Assembly: GCF_032118995.1 (NCBI RefSeq)
Contig: NC_092650.1
Coordinates: 3,348,001 to 3,412,000 of the forward strand
Direction: 5' to 3'
Length of the DNA: 64,000 nt
From: Asterias amurensis
Lineage: Eukaryota > Echinodermata > Asteroidea > Forcipulatida > Asteriidae
Shown here one piece after another: positions 32,830 through 44,245 of the stretch (within the stretch, counting starts at the first letter, position 1; each line of letters begins with the position of its first letter). A program made the translations under genes and the position numbers. The notes beneath the pieces are model-generated. The model did no database searches. It was not told where the DNA came from and was given only the letters and a program-made list of their open reading frames with translations.

Positions 32830-34395
32830 GATAGCCTGACCAAGTTGTTCAATGTGTTAAAAGTTTATTAATATAATTTGATAAACTACCTCTTCCCGCT
32901 CATCACATGATCAAGACACAATGCTCCGGGCCGCAATTTATTTTCCTTGTTTTATGTACATCAAAATCGCACTGCCGTAACGTGCTTTTTAATGTATTTT
33001 TTTTTTCAAAACCGATGAAACAAAAAGAGAATCCTTTAAACAAAAATTACGATGTTTTTTTGAGGATGGCAACTGGAGTACTTTTAACGAATTATACAGC
33101 ACAGTCAAGATTAACTATTACTTTGATATTAAAAAACAACAGTTACTAGCAGTTGATAAAGACATAAGACCTGTTTGGTGTGACTGCCGCAACTGTTCGC
33201 CTGTTGCGCAAATTTGAACACGTCTACTGCTCTACAGGGGAAGTCTTCACTGGCCGTATAGACTGCAGATCGTTGCGTGATCTCAGAATACTTGCAATAA
33301 TTATTCCCACAGAGATGGCTGTGCTGTTTGACAACTAGTGCGCAGTTGAATAGACAAGTTTGTATCTTGACATTAGGCTCTGGTCCAACCGGAAAACCTA
33401 TCAACACAGAGTAAGCTCTCGTACGTTGCTCAAATCAGTGTTGCGTAGTCTTGACATCTTGAATCTTAAATTGTTATACTCTTTAATCCTAAAAGCATTG
33501 CTGTTGTCCTGGAGAGAGTGGGTTGCACAAATTTATTCGAGCTCTGTGCTTTTATGCTGTCAATGTTGTACTTGTAGTATTGTCAGTTTGTCCTGCGAGA
33601 GATTGGAAGCTCCATCCCTCCTCTCACAGCTGGCAGTGCTTCTACATGGAACCCTTGCAGATTTGTTGCAGTGACACAGGCCACTGAGACTCCGTGCTCA
33701 TGATGTTTTACCTCGGTTGCGCCTTTCTGGCGCTCTGTGTGTTCACGGGCTTGTCCGTTTTAAAAGTACGGCGCTAAAACACTAATTGTGCACTCTTACC
33801 TACATCCGGTGTACTTATTAAGCCTTACCTCCGTTCTGTGGCTTGGTTACGTTTAAAGACGAGTACAAATTTACACATGTTGATCATGTAAACAACTGAA
33901 GCATCGAGCTTTCTTTTAACAAACCAAACACCCATTAGGTTGTTGTTAATTTATTGATGGCGATATAATGTTTCACTGTAATGGACACTCTTAAGAATGC
34001 ACTGGTAAAGTATATGTACACAATAATGATGTAACTCTTAATGACGTGACAAGCTTCATTTATTATTACCTATATTAATAATTCACCAAACGTTTAGTTT
34101 AGCTTCGGTCTTAACTGTATCACAAGTGGTATTAAACGTGTTCTACAAAGACATTTACAATAAATTCACCGGTGAAACCTTGTCGCAATTACCGACAAGC
34201 ATTAATTTTCAAACCTTACTAAATGAGTCGGCGTTGAAATGAATGGATTGTTTTTGTTGAAATTTGCCTAAAAAAACACATGTATTTCAATATATTGTAT
34301 TTTATTATTAAATATTTTAAAACCACAGGGGAAACTGACTGTTGGAATTTTAAATGACAAAATAGGGAGACCGTTAACATAGGCTCAGTATAAAG

Positions 34396-34470
34396 CTATG
34401 GTGGTTCAGTTGGTAGAGTGTCAGCACGTTTATCCGGTGTCGATGGTTAGAATCCCACTCTGACTAGCCA
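34396..34470 (+). repeat. tRNA-like sequence (A and B boxes)
   Basis: TGGTTCAGTTGGTAGAG is a good A box and D arm; GGTTAGAATCCCACTC is a B box with one change from GGTTCGAATCC. The stem ends do not pair well by eye, so it is more likely a SINE head or dead tRNA than a working gene. Confidence 0.4.
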
Positions 34471-34623
34471 GTTTTGTCTTTATTCGACCTCAAATCACAA
34501 TTATCATTAACTTGAAAGAAGATGAAAGATAACAACCAAGTGCTATTGGCATAACTTCTACTCATTCGGATCGGCACTAATAAAAAAACCAACAACTAAA
34601 TCTCCAGTAACCAAACGAACATT

Positions 34624-34960
34624 CAATTCAATTCAATTCAAATTAAATTAAATTCTTTATTTATCATCCCCAGCATGAAAATCACTCTCTCGGCTTGCAC
34701 ATGAAAGTATAGCAATTAAAAACAGCAGAAAAACATACATAAACCGTAGAAATTAACAGCAACAATAAGAAAAGTATCACATGGCACAAATAAATAGTTT
34801 TTAAAATACACCGAAATTAAAAAATCCATCAAAACACAAAATAAACCAAGGATGACTTGGAAAGGAAAGGAGGACGGAAAAGAAAGGAAAGGGGGGACGG
34901 AAAAGGACAGAAGGAGGGGTAGGGGTTGGGGTTTCTGAGTGGGAAGACAATGTATATACA
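34624..34960 (-). mobile_element. reversed LINE-like 3' UTR with (ATTCA)n tail
   Basis: A short ATTCA array (34622-34640) followed by TTTATTTATCATCCCCAGCA and an A-rich, purine-rich stretch looks like the reversed tail of a non-LTR element. No coding part is seen. Confidence 0.35.
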
Positions 34961-34995
34961 CGAACATGTAACATTTCTTCATTTGACAGGTAGGT

Positions 34996-37900
34996 TTATT
35001 TCGTATTCATTTGGGCAAGAATGCACTGAAAGAGATGATCAAGAATCTCAACTACGGTTAGAATACTTCCCCCAAGCCACAGTCCGAGTGCACAACCACT
35101 GTCACCTAAAAAGAGGAACCAAAATAACGTATTAAATAGATGGAAACATAATTGCATCGGCGATAAAGATTATAAACTTTTGGTTTCATCCATAACTATA
35201 CACCGATGTGTGTTAGCACTGTAATACGATTAAAGCATACAAAATAGAAACTCCCAGGTGAGAATTGACCTAAATTCCGGGTCTCATGACAGAATAACAA
35301 AGAAAGGGGTCAAACTAGACTTGATTCAAGTCCCGTTTTCGTGCGAGAGATCCCGTTTTTTAAGATATCGCTGAAAATCCGGAGCGGTTATGTCCACGCT
35401 GGAGAGGACAAGTAGGGGACCCTTGTTGTCATTGTCATTAATTAGAATGAATGTGATTGCCAAACATATACCTTCCATAGAAGATGTGAAAAAGACTTAC
35501 ACAGAAATTCAAAGAAGTCATAGGCTCTTTGTTGTGTGATTGTCTCAACAGCTATATCTTCCATGTAGATTTCCATCTTTACCATGTTGTTTCTTCGGAT
35601 TAAAAAAAAGGGCAGATAAAATTAACAAACCAGAAGTGTCCAAAGAAACAGAGTAAAAAACACCAAGCAATGTCTTATATTGCAGTGGGCCAGAATTGTG
35701 CCTTTTGAGATGATGGAAGTTAGGCCGTTATTTTGATGATGAAACTTTTCCTGTAAAATGATCGTTTTAACGAGAGCTTTGTTTTTGCTACGTTACAGTT
35801 TCATAGGAAGAGACAAATAAGCACAAACACAACATTATGACCATCATAATAAGGTTACCAGCCAACATACCATGTTACACGTACCATATGTGATTGGTAT
35901 CCTGCTAATTTTTAATATTATAGGCATTATTGTTATGCTTAAAAATGCACTGTACACGTTTGGTAAATGTCAAAGACCTGTCTTCTCACTTGGTGTATCA
36001 CATTACAAGCATAAAATAACAAGCCTGTGAAAATTTGGGCTCAATAGGTCATCGAAGTTGCGAGAAAAAATGACAGAAAAACACCCTTGTTAAGGCCCGG
36101 TCCCACTGCAGGGATAACGAGAACGATAACGATAACGACGCCAAGCGAACGCATTCTATTGGTTGAATGAGCGTGTGCGTATTCTGCTTGGAGCCATTCA
36201 ACCAATATAACGCGTTCTCTTTGCGTCGTGATCGTTGTCGTTCTCGTTATCGCTGCAGTGGGACCGGGCCTTTAGACGAATGTTGTGTGCTTTCAAATAG
36301 GAATAAAAGACTTCTAGCTGAAAGTCTTTTAGTATTTTTGTGAGAAATTACCTCTTTCTCAAAAACTACGTTACTTCAGAGGAGGTCGTTTCCCACAATG
36401 TTTTATACTATATTTAGCTCTCCAATACTTGTTACCTAGTCAGTTTTTAAGCTAATATTTGTTTTGAGTAATTACCAAACGTGTACCTTCCCTTTAAGCA
36501 TCTCTATGAAATTGGGCCCTGGATGCAGTGGCGTAACCGGGCATCAATGTGACTCTCGATCAAACATTCATGGAAGACCATGGACAGGTAGAAGCTGCCC
36601 GTTTCGTTCAGTATAAGTGGCCACTAGCAGCCTCTCTTTAAAATAAATTAAGGCAGCTGCGCGGGGGCAACTCTGGGTGGCGCCCTATATTATGACTAGT
36701 GTTTGTGAGTTCATGGTAACACATCTAAACGCGTATTAAAGATCAAACTAATAATGTTACTCACTTATAAAACTCTTTTGAAAAAAACCCCTCGGATTCG
36801 TAGAAATCACTCACAAATTCAGATGGATATGATAGAAGTGACAGTTTTGGGATGAACTTAGTTATCTCGCACTCTACGGGACAGTCGCATACACCAAGAA
36901 TCTCTGGAGTCAACGGGATTGAAGAAAGACAAAACATTTATTGCACCAGATGATTGTTATTGTTAAGTTTGCCCCTTCTTCCGCCCTCTGTTGGCCTGGA
37001 AGACACTAATGAGTCAAAAGGGAGCTTCACAAATTCGAGGTTTGATAGCATGACGTCACACTTAACTAGAGGCTCGTGAAATAGGCAAATGCGCGAAAAC
37101 GAAACTGAATGCAATATCAGCTCAAATTATAGCTTCATGAGTTGATGATTTAGCATACAGTTCGTAATGCTTTTAATAGACTAACCAAAAATGTCCCCGA
37201 CACTTTTTGAACCTGTAACATTTTCAACCAAAGAAGCCAAATTGTATTAGCCTATCAAGTAAAAAATAAGAGTTTTAGACTGTTTAATGTAGTATATGAA
37301 TTATTCCTCCGTTTTATGAGCTAGGTTTGGGAGGGCAAGATGTTTTGACGGTAGTTTTGTTTTCACCTTTGCCCTTCCCTTGGCGGCCTCTGCCTGTTAT
37401 ACTCGTATTGTCTGCAGAATTAAAATAAATTAAATAAATCATAGTTGCTGACCTACCGGAATACGTGTATACGCAGGACAGCATTTCAATGGGGTCACAG
37501 ACTCTCAACTCCTGGTGAACTATAAGACAAGAAAATTATACACAATGTTTTTAATTTGTTTTATTTTTTAAACATTTATTTTAATACACAAGGTTAAATG
37601 TATGAAGGTAGTGGTTTCACTGAAAGACAACCTAATCACAATGATTGTTAGATCTTGTAGCACAAACAACCTCAATTGCATCTGACTAAGAATTCTTGCC
37701 GGAAAGCTCATACATTTTGTTTAAATGTATTTAGTTAAGCCCGGTCCGAATGAGAAGCGAATTTTGACGTCACGTCATCTCTGACCTTGCACCAACAATT
37801 TCGCAGGAGCTGAGCACAAGGAATGCGAATTATTCGAATTTGTAACGTCAAAATTTGTATCACTTTCGCATTAGCGGGAAGTATGACTTAGTCTTTTACC

Positions 37901-40900
37901 CTTTTACTTTCAGCTATCCGTATACGCGTAACCGTTCTGGGGCAGCTGTGTTTAGTTTTGCGATAACAACCCGGTTATAAACGTTCCATCAAAAAGCTAC
38001 AATAGAGGGCACAATATTAAAAATGGCAAAACAGACAACTAAAACTAACACATAACCAAATAAATCCAACCTCAAATGACTTATAAAGGACCATACACTG
38101 ATTGTCTGTTTGTAAACTTGTCTCTTCTCTCAAAAATTAGAGAACATTGCCGACTGCTACCCGTGTTGAGGAAACCTTCACATTTTTTACCACACAGATT
38201 GTGTAAAACGTCATATAATGCGCAAAGAGTGATGACGTCACAGCCACTAACTGTCGTCGCTGCACTGAACTGTACACCCAACAAAACCTATCTTTGATAG
38301 TGTCTCACCTGCTTCGAAGGGTAAAACGCATCCGCATTTATCCAGGACTACCTGGGCTTCGCACTCTCGTCGACAATTAATAGAGGTGTAAGAACTAAAA
38401 TATTTCAGTTCCTTGGTACCGCAATCACCAGTGTTCCCTATGTTCTTTATCTATAAAGGGTAAACCAATGTTGAAAGTTGATTTATTTTGTAAATATTTA
38501 TTGGACCAATCTTCAATTATTTACATAGCGACATCAACAGTCATTGCTACACTCGTATTTTCTTTTTAAAGCCATTATACACTTTCGGTAAACAGTATTG
38601 TCCAAGTCCCACACTTCGTGTATCACAACTTATATATAAAATAACAATCCTGTGGAAATTTAGGCTCAATCGGACATCGGAGTCGGGAGAAAATAACGGG
38701 AAAACCCACTCCTGTTTTCGCGCGTTTCGCCGTGTCATGACATGTGTTTATAACAAATCCGTAATTCTCGTCAACGAGAATTTATATTGTTTTACCGTTT
38801 TCTCAAAAAGTAAAGCATTTCATGGACTAATATTTCAAGAGAAGTCTTTCACCATTACCTTCTGTAAACCCTGTAAGTTATATGTAAATCTGTGAACTTT
38901 TTTGTTTTTTTCTGTACCGAAAGGGTACACGGGCTTTAAAGGCAGTGGACACTCTTGGTAATTATTGGCTCCCTCTGAAGTGACGTAGTTTTCAAGGAAG
39001 AAGGGATTTTTCACGAGTTGGATTTCGAGACCTCAGAATTAGATTTTGAGGTATCGAAATCAACTTAGTGTAAAAAGGGTGTTTTTTCCCATTATTATCT
39101 CGCACCTTCGACGACCAATTGAGCTCCAAATTTTCACAGGTTTGTTATTTTATGCATATGTTGAGATATACCAACTGTGAAGGCTAGTCTTTGACAATTA
39201 CCAATAGTGTCCACTGCCTTTAAAGGCACTGGAGACCTTTGGTAATTGTAAAAGACCTGTACTCTCACACTCGGTATAATGTAATGGATATGGAGCAAAC
39301 CAATATAGGGGCTTTATCAGAAGCCAAGAAAGGCTTGTTTTTTATGCCTGACAATTAATACAAAACAAAATTACCAAACAAACAACAAAAATATAAGTTG
39401 ATAGTACAAATAAAATGAAGATGGTATAGAAACAGTCAGGATGTACTTTTGAAATTGAGGATTAAGGGTGTTCAAGGTGTTGTAGCGTTTGTCTGTCTAT
39501 AGGTTATAGGGAGCAAAAACATCTCGCTTAACTTTAAAGGCAGTGGACACTATTGGTAATTGTCAAAGACTAGCCTTTACAGTTGGTGTATCTCAACATA
39601 ATATGCAAAAAATAACTAACCTGTGAAAGTTGAGCTCAATCGGTCATCAAAGTTGCGAGATAATAATGCAAGAAGAAAGTTCTAAACTTGAGGTCTCGAA
39701 ATCAAATTCGTGGAAAATTACTTTTTTCTCCCAAACTGTGGCACTTCAGAGGGAGCTGTTTCTCACAATGTTTTATACCATCAACCTCTCCCCATGACTT
39801 GTCACCAAGAAAGGTTTTATGCTGATAATTATTTTGAGTAATTACCAATAGTGTCCACTGCCTTTAAAGTTGTCTTTAAATTGCTGCTTATTATTGAACC
39901 CTTGTGTACCTACCTCTTACTATAATATTGCTGTTGTATTTTCGACATAAATGTGCATTATTTTATATTATTGTACTGCAAGACAGCATTGAAATAAATG
40001 TGCATTATTAATGAACGAGTGTGTACCTGTTTCTTCCGTATACTAATTCTGGCTTCGGTGCCCGGTGGCACAGATATTCCCACAGAACGCATCAATGGCG
40101 GAACCTTCCCCTGTTCGTGCACAGCTACGAGGAAACCGGCAGAAATCGGAGTAGCCGCAGAGTAATAATAATAGTCCTGCTCCAGGTTCAGGAGAAGGCT
40201 GAGCCCATTCCCTTTACCTGGCGAACAGTATTAAGGAAACTAATATTGGACGTTGAGCATTCATATAGCTTTGTACAGCGAATATCAAGGTTTAATTTTC
40301 GACATTTGACATTTAGGTTTTTACAGCGAATACAAATGTTGCTTTTTTCGACACTGGACATCGCACGTTCAATTAGGTTTGTACAGTAAATGTCTATACC
40401 TTGTACATCGATATTGGACGTTGGACATTCACTGCGAATAAACATAATAGTTTCCTTTTCGATATTTCACATTTAATTAGGTTTGTACAGTGAATGAATA
40501 TCTTGAACATCGATATGGGACGTTACACTATTGTAAAGTTACACTGAGATATATTGAGCATTAATTGCATATTATGTTTGTATATCACAGTAAAGATTCA
40601 ACTTTTACCTGTGCTGTCAATATTTTCTCACTAAATTGTTTTGTCCCAACACAAATTTCAGTCTGAAATCTAAGCGATACAGAAACGAACATCAGTATGA
40701 AAGCACGTCCGTATACTGCTACAAATTAGCTGCTCACTTTGAGAACAAAGTGAAATCTTCAACAAAAGTTATGTAAAAGTATACACATGCATAATTTAAC
40801 TTACCGGCGGAATTAACAGTCAACGGTGGTGTGCCATTTTCGCCACCATTAAACGTGTAGCAGAGACCAGAGTCGGTCAACACACTTGAAAAATTGTCAG

Positions 40901-43900
40901 GGGAGATTATTCCGCTGTGTCCCCATACTCCTCTATAGTAAATCAAATTCAAAAGGAGATTATATTTCAAATGTAAAATTCACACCTAAAGCATCAATTT
41001 CTCGTTGCACATGTATACCAACGAGTATTTCAAAGGCAGTGTACACTATTGGTAATTACTCAAAATAATTATTAGCCTAAAACCTTTCTTGGTGACAAGT
41101 AATGGGAAGAGGTTGGTGGTATAAAACAATGTGAGAAACGGCTCCCTCTGAAGTGCCATAGTTTTGGAGAAAGAAGTAATTTTCCACGAATTTGATTTCG
41201 AGACCTCAAGTTTAGAACTTGAAGTCTCGAAATCAACCATCTAAACGCACTCAACTTCGTGTGAAAAGGGTGTTTTCTTCTTTCGTTATTATCTCGCAAC
41301 TTTGATCTTACCAACTGTGAAGGCTAGTCTTTGACAATTACCAATAGTGTCCACTGCCTTTAATACTCGTTGGTTATTAAAAAGCACTTTGTAACTTTGT
41401 GTTTGAAGCTTTGTGTAGGCCTACTTTGTGTATACATGTACTTGGTTTTTGGTCGGTACTTGTTGTTGTGGTTAGTACTTGGTATTTGGTACGTGCATAG
41501 TGCTATAGATGCTCAGACTTTGTAGTTTGTGCTTGATGTCTTGTAATTTGTTCCCGGAACCTGGGACTTTGTTTTGGTCCTTTGTACTTAACCCGAACTC
41601 CCACTACTATACTGAACACAAAGTAAAACAAAACCACAAACTACAAAGTGCTAAGCCTCAAGCACTAATAGGCTATACTAAGTACACGAACACTGCAGGT
41701 ACAAGATCTTAGCACAAAGTACATAATATAAACATCAACAATGCACATAGCACAACATGAAGTGCTATAAAGGCCACCAAGCACATAGTACGAAAGAACA
41801 AAGTGAAAACAAAAATATTAAAAAAAATCAATCAAGAACCCGTAAAAAGTACAAACAAGCAATGTATAGTAAGGTTAGGCCTATTGACCCATTTCACCTG
41901 ACGTCATCATCAGAATAATCTTCGATGCGCCATACTGGTGGGCAATGTCACTGTGCATTAGTGTGATTTTTAGGCTACAGGTGGCGTTTACACGTAAACC
42001 CATTGCCAACCAAAATAGACCTTTTCGCAAATACTAGGGATGCGTTTTGGCGACCCCAACCAAAGCCCAAACCAACTCAACAAGTCGGTTACCGGTTGGT
42101 CTGAACAGTGCTCGTCACCGCGCTCAACCGAACACGCGAAAACGCTCAACTGATAACCAATGTTTCTGGTTGGGGTCGCCAAAACGCACTCCATAGCGAA
42201 AGCGCAAACTGTCGAATGAGGTGCATGCTGGTCTAGCTAGTGATCAAATTCGATAGCTAGCTAGACCAGCATGCACCTCATTCCACGTTTATTGTGCGCG
42301 TACCGAGTATTTGCGATAAGGTCAACGGTGAGCATGGCACAGTCGCCGCGTGTGACGTGCGTGCAAGGGGTCAATACAGCACCAAACACTTGACATAATT
42401 TCATATGCAACAACACTTACGTTATAAACATGTTCCCATTGGTCATTAGATGCCCGTAGTGGAGCGTTAGATTAGTCAGGTTCACTCCCCGAAGCTGGGG
42501 TTCATACGATGAGAAATTCACCGCCCCAAACATATCAAAATTATTGAAGTCTTCCAGGATTTTACCGAACGGCTCTTGATCCAAATTGAGGTTCCTACAA
42601 TGATGAAGAATGATTAGAATTTGACTGCGTTTAAAGGCACTACTGGACACTACTGGTAATTACTCAAAATAATTGTTAGCATAAAAGCTTACTTTGTAAC
42701 AAGCAATGAAGAAGTAATTTTCCACTGAAGTTGAATTCGATTTTGAGGCCCCGAAATCAAGCATCGAAAGCACACAACTTCATGTGACAGGTTTGTTTTC
42801 TTCTTTCATTATTATCTCGCAACTTCAACGACCAACTGAGTTCAAATTTTCACAGGTTCGACATTTTGTGCATATGTTTAGATGGATACACCAAGGTAGT
42901 GAGAAGACTGGTCTTTGACAATAGAGTCCCTTTAAGCCGGTTCATTATACTTCCTGAGAATGAAAATGTGATATATACGAGTTTTGACGTCACATGGCTG
43001 CCCTCGCAGCGAATGTATCGCAGGAGTTGAGCACATGTCAACTGGTGTGACGTCAAAATTCGTATCGCATTAAGTGACGTCACCTGTATGTATTGAAATT
43101 GCAGATGGTGACAGCTGGGAACACTAGACTGGTCGGGTAAACGATCTCAAAGTCGACACTTTTCGCAACACTGGCGAAGAGGGCGTATCTTTCTTGCATC
43201 TGGTAAATGACGGCAAGTGATCCGAGGAGTATTGCAAGCGTCCAGACAAACCTGTCGAAGAAAAATGTATATTGAAAGTAAAAACATTGTGATTAGAAGT
43301 CTACAGCAGCTTCCCTTTTATACGCATTTGAGAAAATTTCACTTCCAAATTTATATGTAAACAAATAATTATATGAGTTTTTTTTTTTAGTGTGGCAGCC
43401 CGCAAATCATCATCAGTCACATCGTTCATGACCGTCCTGACTTCAGACCACCAACAGGCGAGCAGGGACTCGGAGACCTCGTCGAGGATACCATCAAGTG
43501 GTTTGAAGTCACTTTAAAGTCAGTGGACACTTGTTACTCAAAAATAATTATTAGCATTAAACCTTACTTGGTAACGAGTAATGGGGAGCTGTTGACAGTA
43601 TAAAACATTGTGAGAAACAGCTTCCTCTATAGTAACGTAGTTTTCGAGAAATAAGTAATTTCCCACGAATTTGATTTCGAGACCTCAGAATTAGATTTTG
43701 AGGTCTCGAAATGAAGCATCTGAAAACACACAACTTCGTGTGACAATGGTGTTTTTTCTTTCATTATTATCTTGCAACTTCGACGACTAATTGAGCTCAA
43801 GTTTTCACAGGTTTGTTATTTATGCACTATGTTGAGATACACCAAGTAAAAAGGCTGGTCTTTGACAATTACCAATAAACTACCAATTTCATTACATTCA

Positions 43901-44245
43901 AGTTTCACCTTGGTCCAAAGATCAAACGATAGAAGAAAAAGGAGAAGATCACTTGTTATGCCTCTTATTCTAAATCGGAGAAGCGTATTTCTGCAGTAAA
44001 ACAAAACCTTACCTCCGAAGCTGACTTGATTGGTTGTTCACAAGGTATTTGATACCCGTAAGTCCCACGGCATCTTGCACAGTCGACGACCACGTAGCGA
44101 GGAATTGTCTGCCGTACTTTCGCCAAGCCAGCCCGCCTGGTTGTTTCGCCTTGTCCCGCTCGGACTGTCGTAAAGCATCCTTGTCCACACTTGCCGCATT
44201 TTGGACATCAATAGATTCATCCTGGACAGCGTGCACTTTGACCAT
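34996..44245 (-). CDS. DEG/ENaC/ASIC-family sodium channel subunit 2 (479 aa)
   Basis: Ten exons: 44245-44013, 43251-43084, 42594-42421, 40932-40805, 40217-40027, 38450-38309, 37519-37457, 36903-36765, 35592-35501, 35105-34996; all phases agree. Parts: short cytoplasmic N-terminus (78 residues), helix 1 FVWTLAILLGSLAVIYQM (79-96), FPAVTICNFN (122-131), GLCYTFN, LLLNLEQDYYYY, VPPGTEARISI, FSSYTSINCRRECEAQ, CDCPVEC, and helix 2 GLWLGGSILTVVEILDH with GGS at 455-457. Exons carrying helix 1 (168 bp) and the pre-helix-2 segment (92 bp) equal those of channel 1 in size and phase, so the two are tandem duplicates. The His-Gly position reads LTGIKY, Thr for His. Same strand and 2.2 kb apart, they may form one heteromeric channel (inference). 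Confidence 0.9.
35943..36500. mobile_element. family A variant MITE with nested foldback H
   Basis: Left end AATGCACTGTACACGTTTGG, right end CCAAACGTGTACCTTCCCTT. The foldback H (36093-36273) splits it near the ACACCCTTGTT word. Confidence 0.8.
36093..36273. mobile_element. foldback element H, nested
   Basis: Arms AGGCCCGGTCCCACTGCAG and CTGCAGTGGGACCGGGCCT are exact inverses, then ATAACGAGAACGATAACGA pairs with TCGTTGTCGTTCTCGTTAT. Confidence 0.9.
37737..37890. mobile_element. family Q MITE
   Basis: GAATTTTGACGTCACGTC, TTTCGCAGGAGCTGAGCACA and AACGTCAAAATTTGTATCAC are shared, in the same order, with the element at 42933-43082. Confidence 0.65.
38566..38940. mobile_element. family B MITE
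   Basis: GCCATTATACACTTTCGGTA at the left and ACCGAAAGGGTACACGGGCT at the right; body matches 9043-9401. A family A copy begins directly at its right end. Confidence 0.85.
38935..39300. mobile_element. family A MITE followed by a truncated second copy
   Basis: A full copy (38938-39222; AAAGGCAGTGGACACTCTTG to GTGTCCACTGCCTTT) is followed at once by the left end of another (AAAGGCACTGGAGACCTTTG), which stops near 39300. Confidence 0.8.
39534..39867. mobile_element. family A MITE, well preserved
   Basis: Ends AAAGGCAGTGGACACTATTG and CAATAGTGTCCACTGCCTTT are perfect inverses; a good reference copy. Confidence 0.9.
40225..40560. repeat. degenerate tandem repeats around TTTGTACAGCGAATA
   Basis: The words AGGTTTGTACAG(C/T)(G/A)AAT and CATCGATATTGGACGTT recur five or six times at uneven spacing. 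The array starts 8 bp beyond the acceptor of exon 5 of channel gene 2, on its upstream intron side. Confidence 0.6.
41034..41362. mobile_element. family A MITE
   Basis: Ends AAAGGCAGTGTACACTATTG and CAATAGTGTCCACTGCCTTT; interior GGTCTCGAAATC-type block. Confidence 0.85.
41881..42375. mobile_element. composite inverted-repeat element with long hairpin
   Basis: Ends ATTGACCCATTTCACCTGAC and GTGCAAGGGGTCAAT are roughly inverted. Inside are a perfect 21-bp inverted pair (42041-42061 with 42168-42188) and a perfect 27-bp hairpin (42214-42240 with 42257-42283, 16-base loop). It lies in intron 3 of channel gene 2. Confidence 0.75.
42632..42936. mobile_element. family A MITE
   Basis: Left end AAAGGCACTACTGGACACTA, right end ACAATAGAGTCCCTTTAA; interior TTATCTCGCAACTTCAACGA. 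Confidence 0.8.
42933..43082. mobile_element. family Q MITE abutting a splice donor
   Basis: Shares GTTTTGACGTCACATGGC-type, GCAGGAGTTGAGCACATG and GACGTCAAAATTCGTATC words with 37737-37890. Its right edge contains GTGACGTCAC, whose first two bases on the minus strand are the donor GT of exon 2 of channel gene 2. Confidence 0.65.
43514..43880. mobile_element. family A MITE
   Basis: Left end AAAGTCAGTGGACACTTG; interior GAAACAGCTTCCTCTATAG and GGTCTCGAAATGAAGC; right end truncated after GACAATTACCAATAAAC. Confidence 0.8.

Larger units (their letters stand above)
32830..34995. other. intergenic spacer between the two channel genes
   Basis: Upstream of channel gene 1 lies the likely promoter side (32830 to about 33900), with no clear TATA box found. 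Further on are AT-rich sequence, a tRNA-like stretch (34396-34470) and a reversed LINE-like 3' UTR (34624-34960). Frames at 33129-33407 (minus) and 33360-33674 (plus) overlap each other and match nothing I know. Confidence 0.5.

Noticed and set aside
33129-33674. Overlapping frames on both strands in the channel spacer
   Set aside because: Neither matches a family I know; they probably lie in the promoter region of channel 1.
34396-34470. Working tRNA gene
   Set aside because: A and B boxes are present but the acceptor stem does not pair by eye; kept only as a tRNA-like repeat.
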